From the NCBI GenBank assembly GCA_023445705.1, contig JAEXKM010000301.1, positions 1-7,008 on the forward strand: 7,008 bases of DNA, in the 5' to 3' direction. Each line of letters begins with the position of its first letter. The stretch's first letter is position 1. The notes beneath the pieces are model-generated. The model was not told the origin of the DNA. It saw nothing but the letters and a program-made list of their open reading frames with translations, and did not search any database. Below, in pieces: positions 1 through 6,800 of the stretch. Source of the DNA: Pseudomonadota bacterium (GTDB taxonomy: Bacteria; Pseudomonadota; Alphaproteobacteria; Caulobacterales; Caulobacteraceae). The position numbers and the translations under genes were made by a program.

Positions 1-649
1 TCTCGGCGGCCACCGCCTGGGCCGAGAGCCCCGGCGCGGTCACCAGCAACCGCGCGCTCAGCGTCGTCGGCTCGGCGCCGCCGGCCCGGATGGAGAACCC
101 TCCGCCTTCCAGCGGCCGGGCGGCCTCGAACGGCGTGGAGGTCACCACCGCCCCGCCGGCCGCCTCGATCTCACCCTGCAGCGCCAGCATGTAGCCGTGG
201 CTGTCGAACACCCCGCTCTGCGGCGAGATCAGCGCTTCCTCGCACTGGAGCTGAGGTTCCATCGCCAACGCCTGGGCCTTGGTGACCCGCGCCATGCCTT
301 CGACATCGTTGGTCAGCGCCTGCGTAAGAATGCCGTCCAGGCGGCCGACCTCGTCGATGTTGGTCGCCACCACCAGCTTGCCGCAACGGTCGTAGGCGAC
401 CTTGTGGGCGTCGAGAAACGTATAGAGCGCCCGGCGCCCCTGCACGCAGAGCCGCGCCTTGAGCGAGCCGGTGGGATAGTAGAGGCCGCCGTGGATGACC
501 TCGGAGTTCCGGGCGGAGATCCCCTCCCCGATGATCGGGCCGCTCTCCAGCACCGCCACCACCAGGCCGCGCCGGGACAGCGCGTAACCGCAGGCCAGGC
601 CGACCGCCCCAGCGCCCACCACCACCGCGTCGAAATCGAAATCCGCCAT
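1..649 (-). CDS. FAD-dependent oxidoreductase, L-2-hydroxyglutarate oxidase (LhgO/L2HGDH)-like, C-terminus outside window
   Basis: This leftward gene starts with ATG at 649 and stays open to base 1, giving 216 visible residues of a family that is usually about 370-420 long. Residues 6-35 form a Rossmann FAD-binding unit, with GAGAVG at 12-17 and the acidic residue E35 (VLES) that normally binds the ribose of FAD. A segment SARNSEVIHGGLYYPTGSLK at 45-64 and YDRCGKLVVAT at 86-96 closely resemble E. coli LhgO (HNSGVIHAGVYYTPGSLK and YDNCGKMLVAT, from memory). Members oxidise L-2-hydroxyglutarate or related 2-hydroxy acids to 2-oxo acids with FAD, often delivering electrons to the membrane quinone pool. 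The substrate of this copy is inferred; a broader DAO-type 2-hydroxy acid oxidase is the alternative. No standard Shine-Dalgarno at normal spacing is visible, only AGGG very close to the ATG inside a hairpin. The gene is divergent from the serine hydrolase. Confidence 0.88.
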   Translation of the reverse strand, partial: MADFDFDAVVVGAGAVGLACGYALSRRGLVVAVLESGPIIGEGISARNSEVIHGGLYYPTGSLKARLCVQGRRALYTFLDAHKVAYDRCGKLVVATNIDEVGRLDGILTQALTNDVEGMARVTKAQALAMEPQLQCEEALISPQSGVFDSHGYMLALQGEIEAAGGAVVTSTPFEAARPLEGGGFSIRAGGAEPTTLSARLLVTAPGLSAQAVAAE

Positions 650-670
650 GCCCTAGGCCTAGCCGAGGGC
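650..670 (-). promoter_or_regulatory. imperfect hairpin abutting the start codon of the LhgO-like gene
   Basis: The arms GCCCT (650-654) and AGGGC (666-670) pair, as do GGC (656-658) and GCC (662-664), with one A-G mismatch between the two stems and a three-base CTA loop. The region also contains the perfect 10-bp palindrome CTAGGCCTAG (653-662). On the minus-strand transcript the last stem base is immediately before the ATG at 649, so any AGGG-type ribosome contact would be paired. It could be an RNA element that limits translation or a DNA operator. Function is inferred only. Confidence 0.35.
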
Positions 671-677
671 TGGCGGC

Positions 678-711
678 TTGCCTACCGCCGAACGCCGCGC
701 GCCATAGGCAA
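678..711. promoter_or_regulatory. inverted repeat in the divergent intergenic region, candidate operator
   Basis: TTGCCTA at 678-684 and its exact reverse complement TAGGCAA at 705-711 are separated by 20 bases, so the arm centres are 27 bp apart, close to 2.5 helical turns. The site lies between two divergently transcribed genes, where a shared regulator would be expected to bind. No good -35/-10 pair was recognised. TTGCCT could act as a -35 for the rightward gene, but nothing convincing lies 16-18 bases downstream. A 7-bp arm match could also arise by chance. Confidence 0.3.
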
Positions 712-748
712 ATCGCGCCGCCTCTCCTAGCTTGGCCTTAAAACAAGC

Positions 749-755
749 GGGAGGA
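749..755 (+). promoter_or_regulatory. ribosome binding site of the serine hydrolase
   Basis: GGGAGGA lies five bases before the ATG at 761. It is a strong Shine-Dalgarno match and, with the signal peptide that follows directly, it fixes this start codon. It is the clearest ribosome binding site in the window. Confidence 0.8.
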
Positions 756-760
756 ACCAC

Positions 761-1951
761 ATGAGGAAGAAAACCCTGGCCTGCACCCTGGCGCTGGCCA
801 TCGTCGCGCCGGGCCTGGCCATCGCCCAGGAAAGCCCGCCGCCGATGGGCGCCTCGATCCTGATGTGGTCGCCCGAGCAGCAGAAGAGCGGGTACAAGTC
901 GATGGAGAAGCTGACCGCCCACAAGGTGGTGAAGCGCGGCGCGGACGTCTTCGCCCTGCCCCCCGGCCAACCGATCGACGCCAAGGTGAGCATCCCGATC
1001 GGCGGCAAGCGCCTCACCCTCGACGAATACATGACCGCCTATCGCGTCTCGGGCCTCCTGGTCATCAAGGACGGCAAGGTCGTGCTGGAGCGCTATGGCC
1101 TGGATCGCACGGCCCAGGATCGCTGGACCTCCTTCTCGGTCGCCAAGTCCGTCACCTCGACCCTGGTCGGCGCGGCCATCAAGGACGGCTACATCAAGAG
1201 CCTCGACGAGCCGGTGACCACCTACATCCCCGAGCTCAAAGGCGGCGGCTACGACGGCGTCACCGTCGGCCAACTGATCACCATGACCTCGGGCGTGCGC
1301 TGGAACGAGGACTATACCGACCTTAACTCCGACGTCGCCAAGGTCGGCCTCTCGGCCGGTGAGCCGGGGGTCAATCCCGTAGTCAGCTACATGCGCAAGC
1401 TGCCCCGAGAGAGCACGCCGGGAACGCGTTTCCACTACTCGACCGGCGAGACCGATCTGGTCGGCGTGCTGGTCTCCAACGCCGTCGGCAAACCGCTTTC
1501 GACCTATCTGTCCGAGAAGATCTGGGCGCCCTTCGGCATGGAGCAGGACGCCATCTGGGTCGAGGACGTGGCCGGCCATGAACGCGGCGGCTGCTGCATG
1601 TCCATGACCCTGCGCGACTACGGGCGCGTTGGCATGTTCATGCTGGGTGGGGGCAAGGCCGGCGGACGCGACGTCCTGCCTCCCGGCTGGGTTCAACAGG
1701 CGACCACATCGCGTATCGCCGTCGATCCGAACGATCCCAAGCGCGGCGGCTACGGCTACTTCTGGTGGATCAATCCCGCCGGCGACGCCTACGAGGCCCT
1801 CGGCATCTTCGGCCAGGCCATCACCACCTTCCCGAAGGACAAACTGGTGATCGCGATCAACTCGGCCTGGCCGGAAGCGGACACCGACGAGCTCAACGCC
1901 GCCCGTGACGCCCTGACCGCCGCCATCCGCGAAGCCGCGCGGACGCGATAG
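761..1951 (+). CDS. exported serine hydrolase, beta-lactamase / 6-aminohexanoate-dimer hydrolase (NylB)-like family
   Basis: This 396-residue protein begins with a Sec-type signal peptide: KK at 3-4, a hydrophobic stretch at 6-21 and a likely cleavage after AIA/Q near residue 22, so it should act in the periplasm. The penicillin-binding-like serine hydrolase domain covers about residues 85-370. S126-V-A-K129 is the SxxK nucleophile and base. Y226 in FHYSTGETDLVG fits the tyrosine of the YxN motif, with Thr in place of Asn. ERGGCCMSMTLRDYGRVG (274-291) is a typical block of this subgroup. The third motif, normally KTG or HxG, appears as GIFGQ (348-352). Such enzymes hydrolyse amides or esters (esterases, DD-peptidase-like and NylB-like); the substrate cannot be read from sequence, and true beta-lactam resistance is not implied. 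The C-terminus looks complete. It is followed after eight bases by the GNAT reading frame, in another frame. Confidence 0.93.
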   Translation: MRKKTLACTLALAIVAPGLAIAQESPPPMGASILMWSPEQQKSGYKSMEKLTAHKVVKRGADVFALPPGQPIDAKVSIPIGGKRLTLDEYMTAYRVSGLLVIKDGKVVLERYGLDRTAQDRWTSFSVAKSVTSTLVGAAIKDGYIKSLDEPVTTYIPELKGGGYDGVTVGQLITMTSGVRWNEDYTDLNSDVAKVGLSAGEPGVNPVVSYMRKLPRESTPGTRFHYSTGETDLVGVLVSNAVGKPLSTYLSEKIWAPFGMEQDAIWVEDVAGHERGGCCMSMTLRDYGRVGMFMLGGGKAGGRDVLPPGWVQQATTSRIAVDPNDPKRGGYGYFWWINPAGDAYEALGIFGQAITTFPKDKLVIAINSAWPEADTDELNAARDALTAAIREAARTR

Positions 1952-1958
1952 TCGCGCC
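1949..1958. repeat. 10-bp direct repeat, left copy
   Basis: TAGTCGCGCC begins exactly at the TAG stop codon of the serine hydrolase. An identical copy begins at the stop codon of the alpha/beta hydrolase at 2970. A 10-base match within 7 kb of GC-rich DNA can occur by chance; what is notable is that both copies start at stop codons that bound the GNAT/hydrolase pair. Confidence 0.35.
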
Positions 1959-1959
1959 C

Positions 1960-2322
1960 ATGACCGGTAATTTTCGGAAGTGGCTGCAACCACGCCTCGC
2001 GGATGGCCGGTATTTCGGCTGGTTCGTTCTCGATGATGAGGAAGTCATAGCGGGCGTCGGAATGATGGTCCTCGACTGGCCTCCGCATCCCGCACATCCC
2101 GACCAGGGCGAGCGCGGATATGTGCTCAATATGTTCGTTGAGCCTCGCTACCGGCGCTTGGGCCACGGCAAGCGCCTGATGGAACTTTGTCATGCCGAAG
2201 CCGACCGCAGGGGCCTGACCTACTCCGTCCTGCATGCCACGCAGCAGGGGCGGCCCCTCTATGAACAGATGGGTTGGTCGCCCACGACCGAGATGTCGCG
2301 GACGCTAAGGCCGCGCTCCTGA
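1960..2322 (+). CDS. GNAT-family N-acetyltransferase, N-terminally short
   Basis: The 120 residues hold the core and C-terminal part of a GCN5-related N-acetyltransferase, which moves an acetyl group from acetyl-CoA to an amine. The strand at 18-40 leads to GYVLNMFVEPRYRR (53-66). R65-R-L-G68-H-G70 is the pyrophosphate-binding R/Q-x-x-G-x-G/A loop, followed by helix 71-84, the strand YSVLHAT (88-94) and the GRPLYEQMGW tail (97-106). Relatives with the same RLADGRYFGW...LDWPPHP block are usually about 150-165 long and begin with a first strand and two helices that form part of the substrate site. Those are absent here. The only in-frame start is ATG 1960; the frame upstream closes with TGA at 1906-1908 and has no ATG, GTG or TTG between. 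No Shine-Dalgarno is visible, so translation may depend on termination just upstream. Codons such as GTT, GAT, GAA, ATA, CTT and TGT are commoner than in neighbouring genes. It may be a non-functional remnant. Confidence 0.75.
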   Translation: MTGNFRKWLQPRLADGRYFGWFVLDDEEVIAGVGMMVLDWPPHPAHPDQGERGYVLNMFVEPRYRRLGHGKRLMELCHAEADRRGLTYSVLHATQQGRPLYEQMGWSPTTEMSRTLRPRS

Positions 2323-2972
2323 TGCGTCTGGCGCTCATACACAGCCCATTTGTCGGACCCAGCACGTGGAGCTTGGTCGCCGGGGCCATGCGACGCGCCC
2401 ACGTGGTGCGCTACGGAGGCGTGAGCGGCCCGGACTGGTACGACGGCGCAGGCCGAAGGATCATCGCTCAAGCAGATTCGGAGGCCTGGGTCGCCGTGCT
2501 CCACAGCGGCGCAGGGCCCATCGCGCCGAGCTTGGCGGCCTTCGCGGTCAACCTGCATGGCTTTATCTTCGTCGACGCCGTCCTGCCTCATCCCGGCAAG
2601 AGTTCCGTTGAGGTGGCGCCAGCAGCGCAGATCGAGCAGTTCAGAGCTGTCACCTCCGCAGACGGTTTGCTGCCCAAGTGGAACCACTGGTTTCCACGGG
2701 CCATCCTGGAGGCATGGCTTCCCGACCCGCAGACAAGAGCCTCCGTCCTGGCCGACATACCGGCCGTGCCGTTCGAGTTTCTCCAGGCCAAGGCGCCCGA
2801 CCATGAGGAGTGGGAGGCCTTGCCAGCGCGGTTCGTTCGCCTGAGCGAAGGTTACGAGACCAACGCCCAGCGAGCCGAAGAGCGCGGCTGGCCCGTGACC
2901 CGGATCGAGGCGAACCATCTGGCGATGATCTCGCACCCGGCAGGGGTGATCGCTGCGCTAGGGGTATGGTAG
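2322..2972 (+). CDS. alpha/beta-hydrolase-fold protein with HSGAG nucleophile elbow
   Basis: Read from ATG 2322, which shares one base with the GNAT stop (TGATG), this is 216 residues. That overlap implies translational coupling, and the conserved-looking start MRLALIHSPFVGPSTW supports this codon over an upstream TTG. IHSPFVG (6-12) resembles the first-strand/oxyanion loop of the alpha/beta hydrolase fold. VLHSGAG (59-65) looks like the strand and nucleophile elbow, with S62 as likely nucleophile. FVDAVLP (83-89) is a typical following strand, and NHLAMISHP (198-206) supplies the likely catalytic H199. D85 or E177 could be the acid. DGLLPKWNHWF (114-124) fits the cap region. Related proteins are known to me only as uncharacterised alpha/beta hydrolases, so the substrate is unknown. 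It is probably cytoplasmic, with no signal peptide or membrane segment. The GNAT pairing and shared codon bias suggest a two-gene unit. Confidence 0.8.
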   Translation: MRLALIHSPFVGPSTWSLVAGAMRRAHVVRYGGVSGPDWYDGAGRRIIAQADSEAWVAVLHSGAGPIAPSLAAFAVNLHGFIFVDAVLPHPGKSSVEVAPAAQIEQFRAVTSADGLLPKWNHWFPRAILEAWLPDPQTRASVLADIPAVPFEFLQAKAPDHEEWEALPARFVRLSEGYETNAQRAEERGWPVTRIEANHLAMISHPAGVIAALGVW

Positions 2973-2979
2973 TCGCGCC
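2970..2979. repeat. 10-bp direct repeat, right copy
   Basis: TAGTCGCGCC is identical to 1949-1958 and again begins at a stop codon, the TAG of the alpha/beta hydrolase. The two copies enclose the GNAT/hydrolase pair, a 1,011-bp interval. The match does not extend beyond ten bases. Confidence 0.35.
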
Positions 2980-3095
2980 ACTCGGCCTTCCATGTCGCCA
3001 GTGACCGCGAGGCCCTGCCCAGCGCAAAGAATCCGTGGTTCTCTTTGATCGAGACCGGCCTTCCAACAGCACCAAACCAAGAAGCGCGCGCCTCC

Positions 3096-3806
3096 ATGAT
3101 GAAGCTCTATTCCGGCGATCTCAGCCCCTATTCCGCCCGGGTGCGGATGCAAATTTACGCCAAGGGCATCACCAGCATAGCCCTCGAACGCCCGGCCGAC
3201 TTCGGGTTGCCCTCGTTCCGCAAGCGCTTGCCGATCGGCCGCATCCCGGTTCTGGACATCGACGGCGACCTGATGCCGGAGTCCGAAGTGATCGCCGAGT
3301 ATCTGGAGGAGGTCTTTCCGGAACCTTCGCTGCTGGGCGCGACCCCGCGGGAGACAGCCCACATCCGCACCATCGCGCGGATCGGCGACGTCTACCTCAT
3401 GAACAACATGTTCATGCTCTCGCCACAGAGCCGCGCCGCCGATCGGGACCAGGGTGTCGTGGACCTGCTGGGAGGCCAGGTGGTGCGAAACATCAAGGCG
3501 CTCGACAAGATGATCGGGACGGACGGCTACGCGTGTTCCGGCCGACTGACTCTCGCCGACTGCGCTCTCGTCCCCGCCCTATTTCTGGTGGAGAACGTCC
3601 TCCCGGGGACCGGTGTGGCAAATCCGATCCCGCAGGCCACGAACGTCGCCGGCTGGTGGACGGCCATCCAACAGAACGAACACGCCGCCAAGGTTCTGGC
3701 CGAACTTCACCGCGGACTCGAGGAGCGCCGCGAACTCATTCGCAGCGGAGCCTTCGAGAAGATGATGGCCGCGGCCAAGGCGGCCATGGAAACCTCGGGC
3801 GACTAG
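3096..3806 (+). CDS. glutathione S-transferase family protein
   Basis: The 236-residue cytosolic protein has the two-domain GST layout. The N-terminal thioredoxin fold (about 3-78) starts KLYSGDLSPYSARVRM, with S10/Y12/S13 in the position of the glutathione-activating residue. It carries the cis-proline in GRIPVLDIDG (P51) and the E62-S63 pair that binds the gamma-glutamyl group. The all-helical C-terminal domain (about 86-230) contains GRLTLADCAL (149-158) with the N-capping box T152/D155. The family conjugates glutathione to electrophiles or acts as a thiol transferase, isomerase or dehalogenase; the class and substrate are not clear. ATG 3096 or the adjacent ATG 3099 is chosen because homology begins there. 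A TTG at 3045 would add 17 unconserved residues. Only a weak AAGAAG (3079-3084) stands as a ribosome binding site. The 123-bp gap before it suggests its own promoter, though none is convincing. Confidence 0.9.
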   Translation: MMKLYSGDLSPYSARVRMQIYAKGITSIALERPADFGLPSFRKRLPIGRIPVLDIDGDLMPESEVIAEYLEEVFPEPSLLGATPRETAHIRTIARIGDVYLMNNMFMLSPQSRAADRDQGVVDLLGGQVVRNIKALDKMIGTDGYACSGRLTLADCALVPALFLVENVLPGTGVANPIPQATNVAGWWTAIQQNEHAAKVLAELHRGLEERRELIRSGAFEKMMAAAKAAMETSGD

Positions 3807-3816
3807 CCGACGAAAA

Positions 3817-3842
3817 GTGGGACGCGACCGGCCGCGTCCCAC
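3817..3842 (-). terminator. strong hairpin between convergent genes
   Basis: GTGGGACGCG (3817-3826) and CGCGTCCCAC (3833-3842) form a perfect 10-bp GC-rich stem with a six-base loop. On the minus strand the stem is followed by TTTTCG, so it resembles a rho-independent terminator for the leftward oxidoreductase gene, whose stop is 20 bases before it. On the plus strand no T-run follows, but the hairpin lies 11 bases after the GST stop and could still stabilise that transcript's end. CTAGCCG occurs on both sides (3803-3809 and 3843-3849). Confidence 0.75.
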
Positions 3843-3861
3843 CTAGCCGGCGGGCGTCCTG

Positions 3862-6800
3862 TCAGGCGTCCTCCCACCGTTTCCAGAGTCGGGCTTCCTT
3901 GGCCTTCGCGACCTTCACCGACGCGTCCTTCACATGGCCGAAGCCGCGGATGTCCTGGGGCGTGGCGGCGATCTCGACGGCGAGCGGCAGGTGGTCGGCG
4001 TCGAGCTTGCCGAGCAGCTTGTCGAGACCTGCCTCGTACTCGGCGATCAACCCGCGCTCCATCTTCCGCTCCTCGGTGCGGCCGAAGATGTCGAGCGCCG
4101 TGCCGCGCAGGCCTTTCATCCTGGCCAGCGCCGGGAAGGCGAGGTCGAGCATCCAGCCGCCGAACTCCATCTTCCGGGGCTTGCCGTCCGGCCCCTTGGG
4201 CGCGAGCAGCGGCGGGGCGAGCAGCACCTTGGCCTTGCCGCCCTTGAAGGCTTCGTTCCGCTCGGCCGAGAAGCGGCCGTCAGTATAGAGCCGGGCGACC
4301 TCATACTCGTCCTTGTAGGCCATCAGCTTGTAGAGGCTGATCGCCACGGCGCGGGTCAGGGCCTGCGAGCCCAGGGGCGCCTCGGCGGCGGCGACCTGCG
4401 CGATGCGGTCGGCATAGCGCCTGGCGTAGGCGGTGTTCTGGTAGGCGGTGAGTTCCTTGGTCCGATGGGCGATCAGCTCGTCCAGCGACATGGTCTCCGG
4501 CGTCGGGGTCTTGTCCTCGGCCGCGACCGCCAGGCTCGGATCGTCGGCGACCCGGCGACCCAGTTCGAAGGCCTGCAGGTTGGCCTCGGCCTCCACCCCG
4601 TTCAGGCGGATGGCCCGATAGACGGCGCGGCTGGAGATCGGGATCAGCCCCTTCTGCCAGGCGAAGCCGACCATGATCATGTTGGCGTAGATCGCGTCAC
4701 CGAAGTTCCGCTCGGCCAGGTGATGGGCCGGGCATTCATCATAGGCCTTGGTCGCGGCCTTGATCCGGCGGGACATGGCCGTGCTGTCGAAACGCACGTC
4801 ACGGTCGGTGACGAAGTCGGCGGTCGGCGCGAAGTCCTCGTTGCCCACGGCGATGGTGCGGTCCTTGGCGTAGAGCGCCAGGGCGTCTGCGCCGGCCGCC
4901 GAGAGGATGTCGCAGGCGATCAGGACGTGGGCGGAGGCGGCCGGCACGCGGCCCCCGATGACGGTTTCCTCGGTCTCGCCGATGCGGACGTGCGAGAACA
5001 CCGCCCCGCCCTTCTGGGCCAGGCCCGTCATGTCCACCACCGAGGCGGCGCGCCCGTCAACGTGGGCGGCCATGGCCAGGATCGAGGCCACGGTGGTCAC
5101 CCCCGTGCCGCCAATGCCGGTGAAGACGATATTGCGCACCCCGTGCAGGGGCTCGATCGACGGCAGCGGGGTCGAGTCCGCCGTCAGCGCCGGCAAGGAC
5201 TTGGCCTGCGGATTCTCGCCGCCCTCGATGGTGATGAAGGACGGGCAGAAGCCCTCGAGACAGGAATAGTCGGCGTTGCAGGTCGACTGGTTGATCTTGC
5301 GCTTGCGACCGAACTCGGTGTTGAGCGGCTCGACCGAGACGCAGTTCGACTTCTTCGAACAGTCGCCGCAGCCTTCGCAGACCAGCGGGTTGATGAAGAC
5401 GCGCTTGGTCGCCGCCTCCATCTTGCCGCGCTTGCGCCGGCGGCGCTTTTCGGTGGCGCAGACCTGGTCGTAGAGCAGGACGGTGGTGCCGGGCGTGTCG
5501 CGCAGCATTTCCTGCACGGCGATCAGCTCGGTGCGCGGCCGCACCTCGACGCCAGGCGCGAGGTCGGTGACGCCGTCATAGCGGCTGGGATCGTCGGCGA
5601 CGATCACCGTCTTGGCGACGCCTTCCGAGGCGAGTTGGCGGGTGATCTGGGCGGGGGTGAAGCCGCTCTCGGCCGCCTGGCCCCCGGTCATCGCCACCGC
5701 GTCGTTGAACAGCAGCTTGTAGGTGACGTGCGAATTGGCCGCCACCGAGGCTCGGATCGCCAGCGAACCAGAGTGGTTGTAGGTGCCATCGCCCAGGTTG
5801 ACGAAGACGTGCGGCTCTTCGGTGAATGGCGCCGAGCCGACCCAGGTCAGCCCCTCCCCGCCCATGTGGCTGTTCAGGTCGGTCTGCGGGTCGGAGAAGC
5901 TGGCCATGTAGTGGCAGCCGATGCCGGCGAGGGCGCGAGAGCCCTCCGGCAGCCGCGTCGACGAGTTGTGCGGGCAGCCGGAGCAGAAGAACGGCTTGCG
6001 CTGCTGTTCGGCCGCCAGGGTCACCGCCGCCATCGAGGCGGCCGAGACCCGGGCGAGATAGTCGTTCACCCGTTCCGAGTGCGGGCCTTGCGGCAGCCGG
6101 TCGGCGATCGCCAGCGCGATCTCGGCCACCGACAGCGAACCGAGCTCCGAGAGCAGCGCATGCCCCTGCTCGTCGACCTTACCTATAATTTTCGGGCGCG
6201 CATGGGCGGGCAGATCGTAGAGCGCGGCCCGGGCCTGGGTCTCGATCAGCGGCCGCTTGTGCTCGACCACCATCAGGGTCTCGAGGCCCGCGGCGAACGA
6301 CCGGATACCGGTCGGCTCCAGCGGCCAGGGCATGCCGACCTTGTAGATCGAGACGCCGAGGTCCGAGACTTCCTGCTGCGACAGGCCCATGGCCGCGAAG
6401 GCTTCGATGACGTCCTTGTAGGCCTGGCCCTGGCAGACGATGCCGAAGCGCGGGCGCGCGGCGGCCAGCATCACCCGGTCGATGCGGTTGGCGCGGGCGA
6501 AGGCGAGGGCCGCGGGGATCTTGAAATTGCGGAGCCGGCGCTCCTTCTCCAGCGGCTGATCCTTGAGCCGGATGCCCAGCCCGCCGGCCGGTATATGGAA
6601 GTTTGGTGGGGAAACCTGACGATGGCGGCTCAATGAGACGTCGATCGTCGCGCCGGAGTCCATGGTGTCGGCCAGCGCGATCAGTCCGACCCAGAGGCCC
6701 GAGAACCGCGACATGGCGATCCCCATCAGGCCGTAGTCGAGGACCTCCTGGACGTCCGCCGGCGAAAGGACCGGCATCTCGAAGTCCTGGAACGCGTATT

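Noticed and set aside
1944..1956. Small inverted repeat CGCGA-TAG-TCGCG at the serine hydrolase stop
   Set aside because: It has only five base pairs with a three-base loop and no T-run, and the next gene begins four bases later, so a terminator role is unlikely.
1968..1977. TAATTTTCGG shared with 6186-6195
   Set aside because: It is a 10-base match between unrelated coding segments in unrelated reading contexts. Chance is sufficient.
659..1993. A 444-codon minus-strand frame opposite the serine hydrolase
   Set aside because: It has the same antisense composition as other GC-rich shadows and no motif. The plus strand has a ribosome binding site, signal peptide and SxxK.
2274..2321. TTG 2274 as the start of the alpha/beta hydrolase
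   Set aside because: It would extend the protein through the end of the GNAT gene with unconserved residues. The TGATG junction and the MRLALIHSP start fit better.
3045..3095. TTG 3045 as the GST start
   Set aside because: The added 17 residues resemble no GST sequence, and no Shine-Dalgarno precedes the TTG. GST homology begins at the ATG pair 3096/3099.
3035..4288. A 417-codon plus-strand frame crossing the GST, the hairpin and the end of the oxidoreductase gene
   Set aside because: It overlaps two well-supported genes and runs through the terminator-like hairpin. Its product is Arg/Ser/Pro-rich with no family resemblance.
6184..6189. TATAAT inside the oxidoreductase gene
   Set aside because: It is a perfect -10-like hexamer, but it sits within conserved coding sequence (KIIGK) with no -35 at the right spacing and no plausible gene to transcribe.
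3934..6636. A 900-codon plus-strand open frame lying opposite the oxidoreductase gene
   Set aside because: Its product is a low-complexity Gly/Arg/Asp/Val-rich sequence with no recognisable motif. It is the mirror of a gene with strong G/C third-position bias, and the minus-strand frame carries clear TPP, iron-sulfur and POR motifs.
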